DNA from: CAWFFV01 sp963814985
GTDB lineage: Bacteria > Chloroflexota > Ktedonobacteria > Ktedonobacterales > Ktedonobacteraceae
Direction of reading: 5' to 3'
DNA length: 64,000 bases
Assembly (NCBI GenBank): GCA_963814985.1
Contig: CAWFFV010000018.1
Span: 1-64,000 of the forward strand
In this document: one piece after another, positions 9,539 to 18,969 of the stretch
Position numbering within the stretch: position 1 is the stretch's first letter
Layout: each line of letters begins with the position of its first letter
Made by a program: the position numbers and the translations under genes
Notes under the pieces: generated by a model
Database searches by the model: none
Seen by the model: only the letters and a program-made list of their open reading frames with translations
What the model was told of the DNA's origin: nothing

Positions 9539-10651
9539 CTATCCTGCGGGTACACACATGGTCTGCTCTATCAGCAGTTGGATCACTTGTTGTAGATCAT
9601 TAGTTCGTTGGTAGATGGCGATTTGCCGATCTGCCCCTGTTCCCTGTGGATCATCAATCAATGTGCGGAGGTAATTCATCTCGCGACGACTCCCCAGGTC
9701 ATCAACCATCTCATCCACAAAGTCCAACAACTCATGAAGAGAGTCGCGCATACTGAGGCGGCGCTCCTGCACAAAATCGACTATTTCGGCATCCAGGCCA
9801 TATCGTATGACGAACCACTTGTTCTCTTCAATATACTCTCTCGATAATACGGGAACGCTTCGATGATGCTTATGCAGCCATGCCAGTTTAGCAATGAGCG
9901 CCTGGCAAAGTGCGGTCAGAGCGACGGTCTCTTCAATCGTGGCCGGCATATCACAGATGCGAAACTCAATGGTATCAAATACCGTATGTGGGCGTACATC
10001 CCACCAGATATCTCCCCCGCCAGCGATACAGCCAGTGGAGACCAGCACCTGTAGATAGCGTTCGAAATCATGCCATGATGGCATCACTGTGGGAATTCCT
10101 GCACGCGGATTGCTGTTCCATATGACCTGACGATAAGCTTTCATCCCAGTCAAACGACCTGCCCAGAAAGGTGAGTTTGAGGAAAGAGCTAACAGGTGTG
10201 GAAGCCAGGTACGAGCCTGATTCATCAGAGGGATCGCCAGTTCTTTCGACTCGATACCAACATGGATATGTAAACCAAAGATAAGTTGGGAACGAACGGC
10301 ATCCTGGAGTAGTTCTTCTACACGAAGATAATGAGGGGACTCTGTGATCTTTTGATCTTGCCATAAGGCGCTGGGATGCGTCCCGGCACTTATCGGGACC
10401 AGTCCTTCCGTCTCTAGCAGATGGATCAGGTGACGCCTTGCTGTGGATAACTCTGTGCGCACAGTCAAAATATCTGGACACACACGAGAAATAACCTCTA
10501 ATGTTGATTGCGTCATCTCAACTTTAATCTTTTCACCAAATACTGGTGCGCCTTTTTCCACGAGGGCACGAGAACATGAGGTTAGTTGGCCCGTCTGACG
10601 ATCTACCAGTTGAAACTCTTCCTCGACTCCCATCGTAAAAAGTGATGACAT
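9539..10651 (-). CDS. YbdK-family carboxylate-amine ligase (glutamate-cysteine ligase type 2)
   Basis: Protein of 370 residues matching the GCS2 / YbdK family of ATP-dependent carboxylate-amine ligases. It opens with the signature MGVEEEFQLVD near residue 7. It continues with GTHPSALW, the HIHVGIE block, ISAGTHPS, and a C-terminal part containing WWDVRPH and TIEFRICDMPAT, all typical of this group. Members show weak gamma-glutamylcysteine ligase activity in vitro, but their physiological role is often unclear, so I give no gene symbol. It is cytoplasmic. The 430-base region upstream is free of genes and should hold its promoter. Confidence 0.88.
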   Translation of the reverse strand: MSSLFTMGVEEEFQLVDRQTGQLTSCSRALVEKGAPVFGEKIKVEMTQSTLEVISRVCPDILTVRTELSTARRHLIHLLETEGLVPISAGTHPSALWQDQKITESPHYLRVEELLQDAVRSQLIFGLHIHVGIESKELAIPLMNQARTWLPHLLALSSNSPFWAGRLTGMKAYRQVIWNSNPRAGIPTVMPSWHDFERYLQVLVSTGCIAGGGDIWWDVRPHTVFDTIEFRICDMPATIEETVALTALCQALIAKLAWLHKHHRSVPVLSREYIEENKWFVIRYGLDAEIVDFVQERRLSMRDSLHELLDFVDEMVDDLGSRREMNYLRTLIDDPQGTGADRQIAIYQRTNDLQQVIQLLIEQTMCVPAG

Positions 10652-11086
10652 ATCTTTGTTCCTTCCTTACCGCGGAAACACTTTTCTGACGACTACGACC
10701 TCTGCCCTTTACGGACTCAAAAAGAACTTTTCTCTTGCGCTACTTTATTTTAGTTTGTTATCACTATTAATCCTTCTATTAATCTTATCACATGTCGGAA
10801 ACTGCTGTACAGCTATCCCTGGTACGTCTTGTCTCCTCCGCACCAGAGCTAGCCAGCACTCCCTCTGGTGTGTTATTGTACATTCATAAGTGTACACGTT
10901 TTTTCTCCCACCAGTGCGACCAGGAGGGTGACGCTCAGCAGAGGTAAACTGGCGATCTGGAAAGAGAAAAGAACCTGTACCTAACTATTGGAGGATACCG
11001 CGCAACCTGATACATGCCTGATCGTTGCATACGCAGAAAAGGAGCAATGCAACGGAGATCGAACGAAAAGGGAGATTAGTATGATT
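10652..11086. other. Intergenic region upstream of the YbdK-like gene
   Basis: No credible gene on either strand. It lies downstream of the leftward TPR gene and upstream of the leftward ligase gene, so it should contain a terminator and a promoter. It includes an AT-rich patch around 10740-10790 with repeated TATTAATC-like words. I do not see a convincing hairpin terminator. Confidence 0.3.
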
Positions 11087-12379
11087 TTAGCGTTGCTTTT
11101 GCGAGGAGAGAGCCAGGGTTTGCTTGAAAGTCACGAATGCTTCGCTAAGACGCTTGAGTTTCCAGGCCGTACGGGTCTTGAAGGCATAGTTCGATGTATT
11201 ACCAGGATCCAGACGAATAGCCTGCTCTGAAGCAGCCATCGCTTCCCCATAACACTTGAGTTTATAGAAGGTTTTGCCCTTGGCTTGATAGGCCTGGGCA
11301 TCCATAGGATCAAGTCGGATAGCTTGATCATAAGCGTTGAGGGCTTCTTCGTAGCGTTTGAGGCCGTAGAGGATGCTGCCTTTGTTGGCATAGGCTCGGG
11401 CATCGCGTGGGGCAAGTTGAATGGCTTGCTCACAAACAAAGAGAGCTTCTTCATAGCGCTTGAGGCCATAAAGGGCTTTAGCCTGGTTATAGTAGGTTCG
11501 TACGTCCTGAGGAGCCAGACGGATAGCTTGTTCGTAGGTTGTCAGAGCTTCTTTATAGCGCTTGAGACCATAGAGCACATTCCCTTTATTATTATAGATA
11601 CTGACGTAACCAGGGTCCAGGATTAGTGCTCGCTCGCTGTCGACCAGGGCTTCCTTATAGCGCTTGAGAGCATAGAGAGTCTTGGCTTTGTTGTGATAGG
11701 CCAGCGCATTGGTAGGAGCAAATTGTGCACTCAGCTCGAAGGCGGTGGCTGCTTCTTCATAGCGCTTCAGCTCATACAAAGCAACACCTTTATTGTAAGA
11801 GGCCCAGGGATCGTGAGGAGCTAATTGAATGGTTTGCTCAAAGGCCTGGATGGCTTCTTCATAACGTTTGAACATTAAGAGGGTGATGCCCTTGCTATAA
11901 TAAATTTCCGGATTGTTGGGAGCCAGACGAATAGCTTGCTCAAAGGCAGAAATGGCCTCGATATAGCGCTTGAGGCAATACAGAGCATTACCTTTCCCCT
12001 GGTAGGCCTGTACAAAATTGGGAGCACAGTGGATGGCCTGTTTAAAGGCCGTGAGAGCTTCTTCATAGCTTTCAAGCAGGTAGAGTGAGTTGGCTGTCTC
12101 GTAATAGTGACGGGCCAGCTCTGGGGAGCGTTTGATGCGGATGGCTTGCTGATGCGAAGTAAATTCTTCCTCATACCGCTTGAGGTGAGTTTGGGTGTCG
12201 TATTTGCCTTGCCGGGCATGCGTATTGGCAGGATCAAAATTGAGGACCTGTTCATAAGAAACAAGGGCTGCCTGGTACCAACCACTCTGGTAATGAGTAT
12301 CGCCCTCTGCTAGCCATTGTTCTTTGGTTTTGCGAAGTTTCTGAGAAGACAGGAGGGGATTAGTACTTCCAAAATTCAT
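11087..12379 (-). CDS. Tetratricopeptide repeat protein
   Basis: Soluble protein of 430 residues made almost wholly of about eleven 34-residue TPR units. The units repeat the pattern LKRYEEALxAYEQAIRLAPxDxxAYYNKG and are very alike, several sharing the string YGLKRYEEAL. The DNA is accordingly repetitive, with a near-repeat every 102 bases. No enzymatic, signal or membrane segment is visible. TPR solenoids bind peptides or partner proteins; the partner is unknown. It is flanked by same-strand genes with gaps of more than 150 bases, so it is probably a single transcription unit. The close similarity of the units suggests recent internal expansion or gene conversion. Confidence 0.88.
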   Translation of the reverse strand: MNFGSTNPLLSSQKLRKTKEQWLAEGDTHYQSGWYQAALVSYEQVLNFDPANTHARQGKYDTQTHLKRYEEEFTSHQQAIRIKRSPELARHYYETANSLYLLESYEEALTAFKQAIHCAPNFVQAYQGKGNALYCLKRYIEAISAFEQAIRLAPNNPEIYYSKGITLLMFKRYEEAIQAFEQTIQLAPHDPWASYNKGVALYELKRYEEAATAFELSAQFAPTNALAYHNKAKTLYALKRYKEALVDSERALILDPGYVSIYNNKGNVLYGLKRYKEALTTYEQAIRLAPQDVRTYYNQAKALYGLKRYEEALFVCEQAIQLAPRDARAYANKGSILYGLKRYEEALNAYDQAIRLDPMDAQAYQAKGKTFYKLKCYGEAMAASEQAIRLDPGNTSNYAFKTRTAWKLKRLSEAFVTFKQTLALSSQKQR

Positions 12380-12559
12380 GACACAATCCCTCTCCTGACC
12401 TGAGTACTTTTGTTCGTCATCTTTTATCCTCTAAAATACTTCTATCGTCATAGGGCCAGCGCTTGCGTTCCATGCAAATAACCAGCTAGAACCCTTTATC
12501 TATTCAAACATTCCTCTTCCATTCCCACAATTTTTCTGGCAGAGATGCCTACAGCAAAG

Positions 12560-13270
12560 TTATGCCCCCGTATGAATAATTAAGACCTTGAACGTCTTGA
12601 AGAGTATCGCAAGGTCCATGGTCCATGATCGATGATCAATATACTCCATATCGAGTTGGACCCGCTCGTGATAAGAAATGTGTTGTCGCCCACTGATTTG
12701 CCAGAGGCCAGTGATACCTGGTTGGACTGAGAGTCGCTTCTGCGCATATATTCCATAACGAGTCAGTTCGTCAGGATGAATGATGCGAGGTCCCACCAGT
12801 GACATTTGTCCTATAAGAACATTGAACAGCTGTGGAAATTCATCCAGGCTCGTCGTGCGAAGAATCTTGCCGACGCGTGTGATCCGTGGATCACCAGCAA
12901 GTTTCATATTCTTCAGATACGCTTCCATCAGTTCAGGGCGCTCCGCCAGGTAGGACTCGGCATTGGGAATCATCGTCCGAAATTTGAGAGCATAGAAGTG
13001 ATGACCATATTGCCCGATGATTTCCCGAAAATATAGAACGTCCCCGCCGTCATCTAGCTTAATGCAGATGGCGATAATTAGAAATACAGGTATGAGCATC
13101 AGGATACCAAGCAATGAGAGCGTAATATCAATACATCGCTTACTTATGAAGTAGAACCAGGATGGTGTTCTGATAATATCAGCAACACTACTGCGTGAGA
13201 GGAGATCCCTTCTGGCCTCTTCCTTCTGACCTAAGGGAATGGTTACTCGTTTCATAGCTATCTTGCTCAC
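12560..13270 (-). CDS. Undecaprenyl-phosphate sugar-1-phosphate transferase (bacterial sugar transferase)
   Basis: Polyprenol-phosphate sugar phosphotransferase of 236 residues that starts exopolysaccharide or O-antigen repeat units on the membrane lipid carrier. It has one N-terminal hydrophobic segment (ITLSLLGILMLIPVFLIIAI, near residue 50), followed by the PF02397-type core: KFRTM, DPRITRVGKILRTTSLDEFPQLFNVLIGQMSLVGPR and the C-terminal QPGITGLWQISGR. The length matches short monotopic members that lack the extra N-terminal helices of WbaP. The start could be the GTG at 13270 or the ATG at 13255; neither has a strong ribosome site. A short ORF ending in antiparallel overlap upstream looked unconvincing. 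No glycosyltransferase neighbours are in the window. Confidence 0.88.
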   Translation of the reverse strand: MSKIAMKRVTIPLGQKEEARRDLLSRSSVADIIRTPSWFYFISKRCIDITLSLLGILMLIPVFLIIAICIKLDDGGDVLYFREIIGQYGHHFYALKFRTMIPNAESYLAERPELMEAYLKNMKLAGDPRITRVGKILRTTSLDEFPQLFNVLIGQMSLVGPRIIHPDELTRYGIYAQKRLSVQPGITGLWQISGRQHISYHERVQLDMEYIDHRSWTMDLAILFKTFKVLIIHTGA

Positions 13271-13493
13271 TTAAGATGGCATCTAAGGCGATGGCACTGG
13301 TTAAGTACGCCTGTGTACAAGGGTACTCTTTGCAGAGAATAATGGCCTTGCCTTGCTCATCAACGACCATAGCGGAAAATAGAAGAGTCTACGGTGTACC
13401 TGTCCTGATTCTACAAGGAGTAGGAAATGACTTCCCTACTCCTTACAAACCTATTGTGCTAACTGATCTGCTCTGATTGAGCCAAACTGGTGG

Positions 13494-14808
13494 CTATGGA
13501 AGAGCGATCGTGGCGTCAATAGTTACACCATTGCCGTCCTGTGTCAGTGTAGCCGGGCTAGCCTTCCCAGTAAGACCAGCACAGTTAAGATTACCCCAGG
13601 TAGCGTTCAGGCGCTGGGCCAGGAAAGTGAAAAGATTGTTGGCGGCACCGGTATCAGGTGATCCAGCATTTACGGTGAGCTGTTTGTCAAGATTTCAGGC
13701 GAGGCACAGCGACCTGCAGGATATGGTTACAGTAGTTGGTAGTAACAGTAGTGGGATTGATAGTTGCAGCGAATGGGTCCTGATCTACCCCACGTCGATA
13801 AGCATTCGTCTTATTGATATCGAAGTTACCATTGGTGAGAGTCATTGGATCGCCCGGTGGGACCGTTGCCTTTGGAGCCAGCTGATGAGCAGCAGCCTGC
13901 AACTCGTCGAGTGGCAGTGAAGGAGCCAGGGCACCTTTGTTGGCCAGATCAGGGGCCATGAATGGTGTGCACCCCAGCGTGCCATCCAGGGCAACGGCGA
14001 CCAGACGGTTGTCACTACCATTGACAGCTGTAGTTGCACCCTGTAATGCAGCAGCATTGGCTGCAGTATTCTGAGCAACTGTGCCAGTGGCAGTCACCAG
14101 ATAGGTGGTGGTAACATTATCACTCTGGTCCTGGTCAACGACAGCGAAATCACGAACGGTTGGGCAGGGCTGACCATCTTTACCCACCCCTAATGCAGGT
14201 ACCTTCAGTTGTCCGGTTCCGATAGCATTTCTGGCAATGCTAAAGAAGCTCGGAGCATTGCAGTAGGCAAATTGGCCAAAGAGGTCGCCACCCGCCAGAC
14301 CATTGACACATCGTCCCTGGGCTAAAGAGGTTGTTCCAGGAGTGTTTGCTAGGGTCAAGTTCCCAGCCTGGAAACCGAACCAGATAGCAACAGTACGATT
14401 GACAGGTAGCAGTGGAACAGTCGGTACGACAGCAGGCGTTGTGCCCTGGTCAATCACCAGTGGATTGTAAAGTGAGATCTGCCCATTGTCACGATTAATA
14501 ATGGCTCCCTGGACAAAGGCCGACTGCATCGGGTTTGCTTCGTTGCAGGGTCCGGCGGCGGGATCGGTTGCCACAAGCTGGTAAGGTGTAGCCAGCCCTT
14601 TGGCTGATAAGGGATTGGAAGGAACCACCAAGGTACAGTTCTGATTAAGTGCCGCCGCGGCGTGTGATCCGACATGTGGCAGGACAAAGACGACTCCTGC
14701 GATGAGTGCGAGTACCATCGGTACGCTGAATCCAATAAGCATAAGCGGTGACACTCGTCGGCGTCCTGCTGATCCTTGCAGCGACGTCCGTTGTTTTTGC
14801 TTCAACAT
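13494..14808 (-). CDS. Exported protein with N-terminal membrane anchor, unknown function, one frameshift
   Basis: Protein of about 437 residues. The basic N-terminus and a hydrophobic segment (LMLIGFSVPMVLALIAGVVFVLP, residues 22-44, ending in HAAAA) look like a signal peptide or anchor. The remainder is a low-charge Ala/Thr/Asn/Pro-rich extracytoplasmic domain with several scattered cysteines, for example NQNCTLVVPSNP, GRCVNGLAGG and TLGCTPFMAPD, that could form disulfides. The frame breaks near 13693, where CGCCTGAAATC has one A too many. The protein then resumes as LDKQLTVNAGSPDTGAANNLF and ends with TIDATIALP at the TAG at 13494. I do not recognise a family. Confidence 0.7.
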
Positions 14809-15345
14809 TGGTGCTACTGACCCCTTTCATGTGTGCAAGTTCTTAATTAACAGTTCTTGTTGCCGTGATAATTTGGTGATTTCGCGGCTTACCACGTTCA
14901 CTGCAACATTTTCCAGGAGAGATGGTGTTGAACGATATGTTCCATGTCGCCGCCTACTCCTGTTTTGTACTGCTGTCATATGCCACTCCGGTAAGAGTCT
15001 CTACGATCTCTCACTGACGAGAAATGCTGACACCACTACACTTCATCGTGTGCTGTGAAACATGTTGAAGATGTCTGAACCTGCTAAGATAGTACCATAG
15101 CTGCAGGAAAGGTTCGCTTCTTTTTTACTTAAATGATAAGAAAGTACCAATATATAGTTAAGCATGGTTAAGTTTTCTTAACCATAAAAGTCATCTGATG
15201 ACTAAATAGTTTTTTTTGGTAGATTTCTGTAAAAATAGCTGCTCTGAGACGTGGAAACCCACATTTTCGGCAAAGCAAGCGCGAAAGGCATACGAAAATC
15301 CATGATACATTTTGCATCATGGCGAGTCTTTAGAGAAGTTAGCCG
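14809..15345. other. AT-rich intergenic region with two hairpins
   Basis: No gene seen. It holds the promoter region of the leftward exported-protein gene and the 3' end of the kinase gene. A perfect nine-base stem with a TTTT loop lies at 15164-15185 (ATGGTTAAG / CTTAACCAT), and a 15-base palindrome AGTCATCTGATGACT follows near 15190 with a run of eight T after it. The second hairpin set closer to the kinase is listed separately. Confidence 0.4.
15300..15322 (-). terminator. Hairpin downstream of the Ser/Thr kinase gene
   Basis: Stem CCATGAT/ATCATGG (15300-15306 with 15316-15322) around a nine-base loop, followed on the minus strand by ATTTTCG. It lies 24 bases past the end of the leftward kinase gene, so a Rho-independent terminator is the likely reading. 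The U-run is weak. Confidence 0.45.
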
Positions 15346-16320
15346 CTAGGGTGTTTCCCGGCGAAAAGGTAATGGAGAGAGAAACTGACGCCCGACTTTC
15401 TCGGGAGCAGTCGGCATTGATTGGACGCGCTTTAGCTGTCCAAATGGTCCGGTGAGTTGTCTCTGTCCAGCTTTTTCGAGTGCTTCGGCAAATGCTCGCA
15501 CGTCTGGAAAGCGTGCACCCGGTTCTTTTGCCAGCGCCCTGTGGACGACATCCTCTATCGCTAATGGTAGCGCTGCATTCTGCTCACAGAGAGGTGGTGG
15601 AGGCATAAAGAGGTGTTGATTGACGACATCATCAAAATTTCCTGAGAAGGGACGTGCTCCGCAGAGCCACTCGTAGACAACCACGGCCAGTGCATACTGA
15701 TCACTGTTGAACTGTGGTTGGCCTTGTAACTGCTCTGGCGCTGCATACAATACGGTCCCTTCAAAATCATACAAGTCTGGTTGTGCATCTTCATAGACAA
15801 CAGCAATACCAAAATCGCCCAGCATGATTTCGTCGTTTGGCCCCACAAGCATATTCTGTGGTTTGATATCCCGATGAATGAGTTTGTGCTGGTGGATATA
15901 TTCCAGAGCAGTAGCCACATGCTTGACATAAGAGAGAACGATCTCCAGCGGCACAAGCGTGTTTTTAGGGTGACGTTGTCGTAGGGTACCATTAGGGGCA
16001 TAGTCCATAACCAGAAAGGCGATGTCCTCTTGCAAACCAAAATCTAGAACCTGTATAATGTAGGGGTGCCTTAAGTGGGTGAGCACAGAGGCCTGAGCTA
16101 GAAATTTTGCCACGTCCTGTCTGGTATGTTGTCCATCCAGCACTTTGATCGCCTCGTGCGTATGAAAATACACATGCTCTCCAAGATAAATATCGGAGCA
16201 GTCGCTGTGTGCAAGCAGCTGTACAAGACGGTAATTGCCGATTTGTTGATGTATGTAAGAGTTTTCAGTCATTGAACCATTCACCAGGGAGAACCCCCAT
16301 CTCATATATGTGTCCGTCAA
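15346..16320 (-). CDS. Hanks-type serine/threonine protein kinase, soluble
   Basis: Eukaryotic-like Ser/Thr kinase of up to 324 residues with an almost complete catalytic domain and no membrane segment or extracellular sensor. The glycine-rich loop is poor (LLAHSDCSDIYLGEH). The ATP lysine is in EAIKVLDG, the catalytic loop is HRDIKPQN, the magnesium loop is LGDFGIA, and the activation segment ends in YAAPEQLQG. The long ORF starts MTDTYMRWGF, but MTENSYIHQQIGNYRLVQ, 16 codons in, is equally likely. The C-terminal 60 residues are basic and probably unstructured. A PP2C phosphatase gene about 1.6 kb away may reverse its phosphorylation. Substrates are unknown. Confidence 0.9.
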   Translation of the reverse strand: MTDTYMRWGFSLVNGSMTENSYIHQQIGNYRLVQLLAHSDCSDIYLGEHVYFHTHEAIKVLDGQHTRQDVAKFLAQASVLTHLRHPYIIQVLDFGLQEDIAFLVMDYAPNGTLRQRHPKNTLVPLEIVLSYVKHVATALEYIHQHKLIHRDIKPQNMLVGPNDEIMLGDFGIAVVYEDAQPDLYDFEGTVLYAAPEQLQGQPQFNSDQYALAVVVYEWLCGARPFSGNFDDVVNQHLFMPPPPLCEQNAALPLAIEDVVHRALAKEPGARFPDVRAFAEALEKAGQRQLTGPFGQLKRVQSMPTAPEKVGRQFLSPLPFRRETP

Positions 16321-16825
16321 GATGATGACTATGAATGATATCAGCTTATTTAGTTTTCCTTGCTATTGTACCATCTTTATCAGCTTTGTTCATCTCCTTA
16401 TCCCATTGGTCCCATATGTCACTGCTTTGACGGTCTTGTAAGCTACCAGAAGAGAGAAAAAAGTGAAGAGGATGTAGAGATGTAGCTATGTGATGTGGTT
16501 GCGTAAATGAGACTGAGTATTACTCACTTCTTTTATTGGTTGAGGTATATTTCTTTGCTATTTTATCCATCACGTGCTATAATACATTTTATATCCAGAA
16601 GGTGAGCTACCCTCATCTCTCCTAGATAATGTATCAGTGAAAGTTGGATGAGTCGTATTTATTGAAACTACTGCAAGAAGGAGGTCCGTTCGGTTTCGCT
16701 AAATTTTTCTACCCGCAATGTATATATGCTTTTGGCGAGGTGTTTGTGTTCACAGGGTGTTTGTTCATAATACACTGAAATCGTTTAATACTGTTTGTTC
16801 TTTTTTTTAAAAGAGGAGGTAACTT
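16321..16825. promoter_or_regulatory. Divergent promoter region between kinase and HTH genes
   Basis: No gene. It separates the leftward kinase from the rightward HTH gene and so must contain both promoters. An AAGAGGAGGT ribosome site at about 16811-16820 serves the HTH gene. Just before it lies an AT-rich block with GTTCATAATACACTG, which may contain a -10 element. Confidence 0.35.
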
Positions 16826-17077
16826 GTGATGGTTCAACAAGCCCCATCAATGACGTTGTCAGGTTCTGTCCACGGGACAGCACGATATATAGATGAGCTA
16901 CTGACAGTGCGCGAGGTTGCACGTCATCTGCGTGTCGACGATACGACTGTACGCCGTTGGATTAAAAATGGCGTTCTGGAAGCTGTAACCTTACCCCATT
17001 GCGGGAAACGGCGTGGCTATCGTGTGCGAAAACTCACACTTGACACACTTCTCAATGGGCCTGCTTTGCCAATGTAA
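16826..17077 (+). CDS. Excisionase/MerR-like helix-turn-helix protein
   Basis: DNA-binding protein of 83 residues. After about 25 N-terminal residues it reads ELLTVREVARHLRVDDTTVRRWIKNGVLEAV, a standard HTH_17 / excisionase-family winged helix, followed by a basic wing (GKRRGYRVRKLTLDTLL). It starts behind AGAGGAGGTAAC at a GTG/ATG pair. A clear Rho-independent terminator follows 12 bases after the stop, so it is transcribed alone. Such proteins serve as phage or plasmid excisionases or as small repressors; no integrase is nearby, so a chromosomal regulator is more likely. Confidence 0.82.
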   Translation: MMVQQAPSMTLSGSVHGTARYIDELLTVREVARHLRVDDTTVRRWIKNGVLEAVTLPHCGKRRGYRVRKLTLDTLLNGPALPM

Positions 17078-17089
17078 TTCATAAAAGCG

Positions 17090-17129
17090 AAGGGAGGACA
17101 AGCATTTGCTGTCCTCCCTTTTCTTTTTT
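17090..17129 (+). terminator. Rho-independent terminator of the HTH gene
   Basis: Perfect 11-base stem AAGGGAGGACA / TGTCCTCCCTT (17090-17100 with 17110-17120), nine-base loop, then TTCTTTTTTTG. A textbook intrinsic terminator. Confidence 0.92.
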
Positions 17130-17597
17130 TGTTGCAGGATCACTTGAAGCTATCCCCCCTTTGTCAAACTGTTGATAGATTTGTTAGATGTTAATCTTTC
17201 TCCAAAAAGCATCGCTCTTGCTAAGTTCGTTGCTAGAAGGAGCACTCAAGCAAAAAGACAAATTTGCACAATGGTCTTCTGTGAGAAGACTCTGGTATAA
17301 GACTGTACAAGACAATTCTTTGGTCTTATCTTCGCTTACTGCAAGCCTGATTGACAGGTTCAGGAGGTGAGAGATGTGACAGCTAGATCTCTGTGCTGAC
17401 AGAATTGCTACTTTGATCTACTTTTTCTATCTGGAAGAAGCCTGGGAGATACCAGAAAGTACCATCGCCTATACTTGCAATATGAAGAAGAGTGTAAAGA
17501 AGCAAGCTCTATACCCTCAGCAATATGTGAGGGAGAGAGCCATTTTTGTCAGATGCTAGCTCGCCAGACTCTCAGGAGCAAGAAGGGACCTTCCAGA
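17130..17597. other. Intergenic region, nothing recognised
   Basis: A 60-codon ORF at 17188-17370 has no ribosome site or familiar motif and I do not accept it. The region probably carries the promoter of the small coiled-coil gene and phosphatase. An AGGAGGTG at about 17361 is followed by no sensible reading frame. Confidence 0.3.
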
Positions 17598-17843
17598 ATG
17601 AAAAGTGAGATTGCTCGGCTTCGTCAGCAGATTGAGTTAGAATTGGATGCAATGCACCGTGGTATGACCGGAGTCGCCCTGGGTACTACCAGGCACGCTT
17701 TTATTCAGGCACGCATGGAACGTATCGAGGCCTGTCATGATACCCTGGCTCAGCAGATAGGTAAGACAGAAGCTATTCAGCTGGTGTATCAACTCTATGT
17801 ACAAAAAATGGAACAGGATGGGTCGCATAAGACAAACTTGTAG
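17598..17843 (+). CDS. Small helical protein, paralog of the one at 30069
   Basis: Protein of 81 residues, probably all helical, of a family without a name I know. Start chosen at 17598 (MKSEIARLRQQIELELDAM), behind GAAGGGA; a longer in-frame start at 17475 has no homology support. It aligns with the protein at 30069-30293 through SE-hydrophobic-A-K/R-LR, a Gly/Val turn (MTGVALGTTRH versus LHGVTSGIARH), RIEACH versus RIGECH, and EAIQLVY versus EAIRIIY. The CH pair and the invariant RH are candidate functional residues. It is 36 bases upstream of the PP2C gene and probably cotranscribed, so it may act in the same signalling pathway. Confidence 0.75.
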   Translation: MKSEIARLRQQIELELDAMHRGMTGVALGTTRHAFIQARMERIEACHDTLAQQIGKTEAIQLVYQLYVQKMEQDGSHKTNL

Positions 17844-17879
17844 CTGGTGGAGAACATAATAGAAGGTCTGGGCGGTCAT

Positions 17880-18833
17880 ATGTCTATATTACGCTTACCC
17901 CAAAAGCCACAAAAATCACTATCACCCTTAATGCCTGCACAGTCGACATCTACGCGGCGGCCTGAGTTGTCTTCGTTGATACCCGCAGGATCGATTGCGA
18001 TACAAGACATTCCCACCCGTCCGGTGAGTGGTGACGTGATAGCCAGCAGAGCACATACTCCCCTGCGGCTGGAAGTGGGCATTGGTTGGCACACAGGTAT
18101 CACACGCCAGCATAAGCCGAACGAGGATAGTGTAATGGCGCTGCAAAGTAGTTGTAGCTATCACGGACAGCTCATCCCTTTTGGCCTGTTTGCGGTTGCC
18201 GACGGCATGGGTGGCCATGCCTACGGACAAGAGGCCAGCCGCATTGCCCTGCAAAGTATGATGCAGATGATCTTGCCAAATATTTTGGCGAGCAACAAAC
18301 TAAATGACGATTTTCTTTCGGATGTGCTTATCGGTGGTGTCGAATGGGCTAATCTAGCAATCCAGCAACGTATGAAAGAGTGGGGACAAGACATGGGGAC
18401 GACGCTGACCGCTGCCCTGCTCGTTGGGACAAAGGCTTATCTTGTGAATGTTGGGGATAGTCGAATTTATCATCATCGAGCTGGTCAGGGCTTGCGCCAG
18501 ATTACTCATGATCATTCTTTGGTAGCAACGCTGGTCACCTTTGGTGAGATTACTCCCGAACAGGTGTATACTCATCCCGAGCGCAATAAGGTCTATCGTT
18601 GTCTTGGATATAAAGAGCATATTGAAGTGGACCTGTTTCTTATTGATCTATGTAAAGATGATAGTTTGCTCCTGTGTTCTGATGGCCTCTGGGAGATGGT
18701 ACGTGATCCCGCTATTGAGCATTTCATTGGCAGTGATAGCGATCCCTGGCATGTGAGTGATACGCTGGTACAGGCGGCACTCGATGGCGGCGGTGTGGAT
18801 AATGTAAGTGCAATTGTAGTACGAGTAGTCTAA
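17880..18833 (+). CDS. PP2C-family serine/threonine phosphatase
   Basis: Metal-dependent protein phosphatase of about 317 residues. The N-terminal 70 residues are Pro/Ser/Thr-rich and basic. The catalytic domain follows, with all PP2C metal motifs: QHKPNEDSVMAL, FAVADGMGGHAYG, LVNVGDSRIYHHR, ITHDHSLV, LLLCSDGLWEMV and GGVDNVSAIVVRVV. There is no membrane segment. A GTG start at 17847 is possible, but the ATG at 17880 with GGGCGG upstream seems better. It would remove phosphate from targets of the Hanks-type kinase encoded nearby. A convergent terminator follows. Confidence 0.92.
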   Translation: MSILRLPQKPQKSLSPLMPAQSTSTRRPELSSLIPAGSIAIQDIPTRPVSGDVIASRAHTPLRLEVGIGWHTGITRQHKPNEDSVMALQSSCSYHGQLIPFGLFAVADGMGGHAYGQEASRIALQSMMQMILPNILASNKLNDDFLSDVLIGGVEWANLAIQQRMKEWGQDMGTTLTAALLVGTKAYLVNVGDSRIYHHRAGQGLRQITHDHSLVATLVTFGEITPEQVYTHPERNKVYRCLGYKEHIEVDLFLIDLCKDDSLLLCSDGLWEMVRDPAIEHFIGSDSDPWHVSDTLVQAALDGGGVDNVSAIVVRVV

Positions 18834-18868
18834 AAGAAAATTACTATAAAGCTTGTTCAGATAGCAAA

Positions 18869-18894
18869 AGGAGCAACCCTGGAGGATTGCTCCT
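18869..18894. terminator. Bidirectional terminator between phosphatase and sigma factor genes
   Basis: Stem AGGAGCAA / TTGCTCCT (18869-18876 with 18887-18894). On the minus strand it is followed by TTTTGC, so it best terminates the leftward sigma-factor gene, but it also lies just past the rightward phosphatase gene. Confidence 0.7.
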
Positions 18895-18969
18895 GAAACC
18901 AACATCGTTTCACCCAGAGTACGACTAGGATGTACCCTGATCCCCATTATCGTAATGACTCACGCGCAC

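Noticed and set aside
11087..12379. 102-base periodicity as a DNA tandem repeat or CRISPR-like array
   Set aside because: The period equals 34 codons and tracks TPR units in a long open frame; it is coding repetition.
13188..13370. 60-codon leftward ORF overlapping the start of the sugar transferase gene
   Set aside because: The reading is mildly protein-like (MVVDEQGKAIILCKEYPC), but there is no ribosome site and it overlaps the transferase in another frame.
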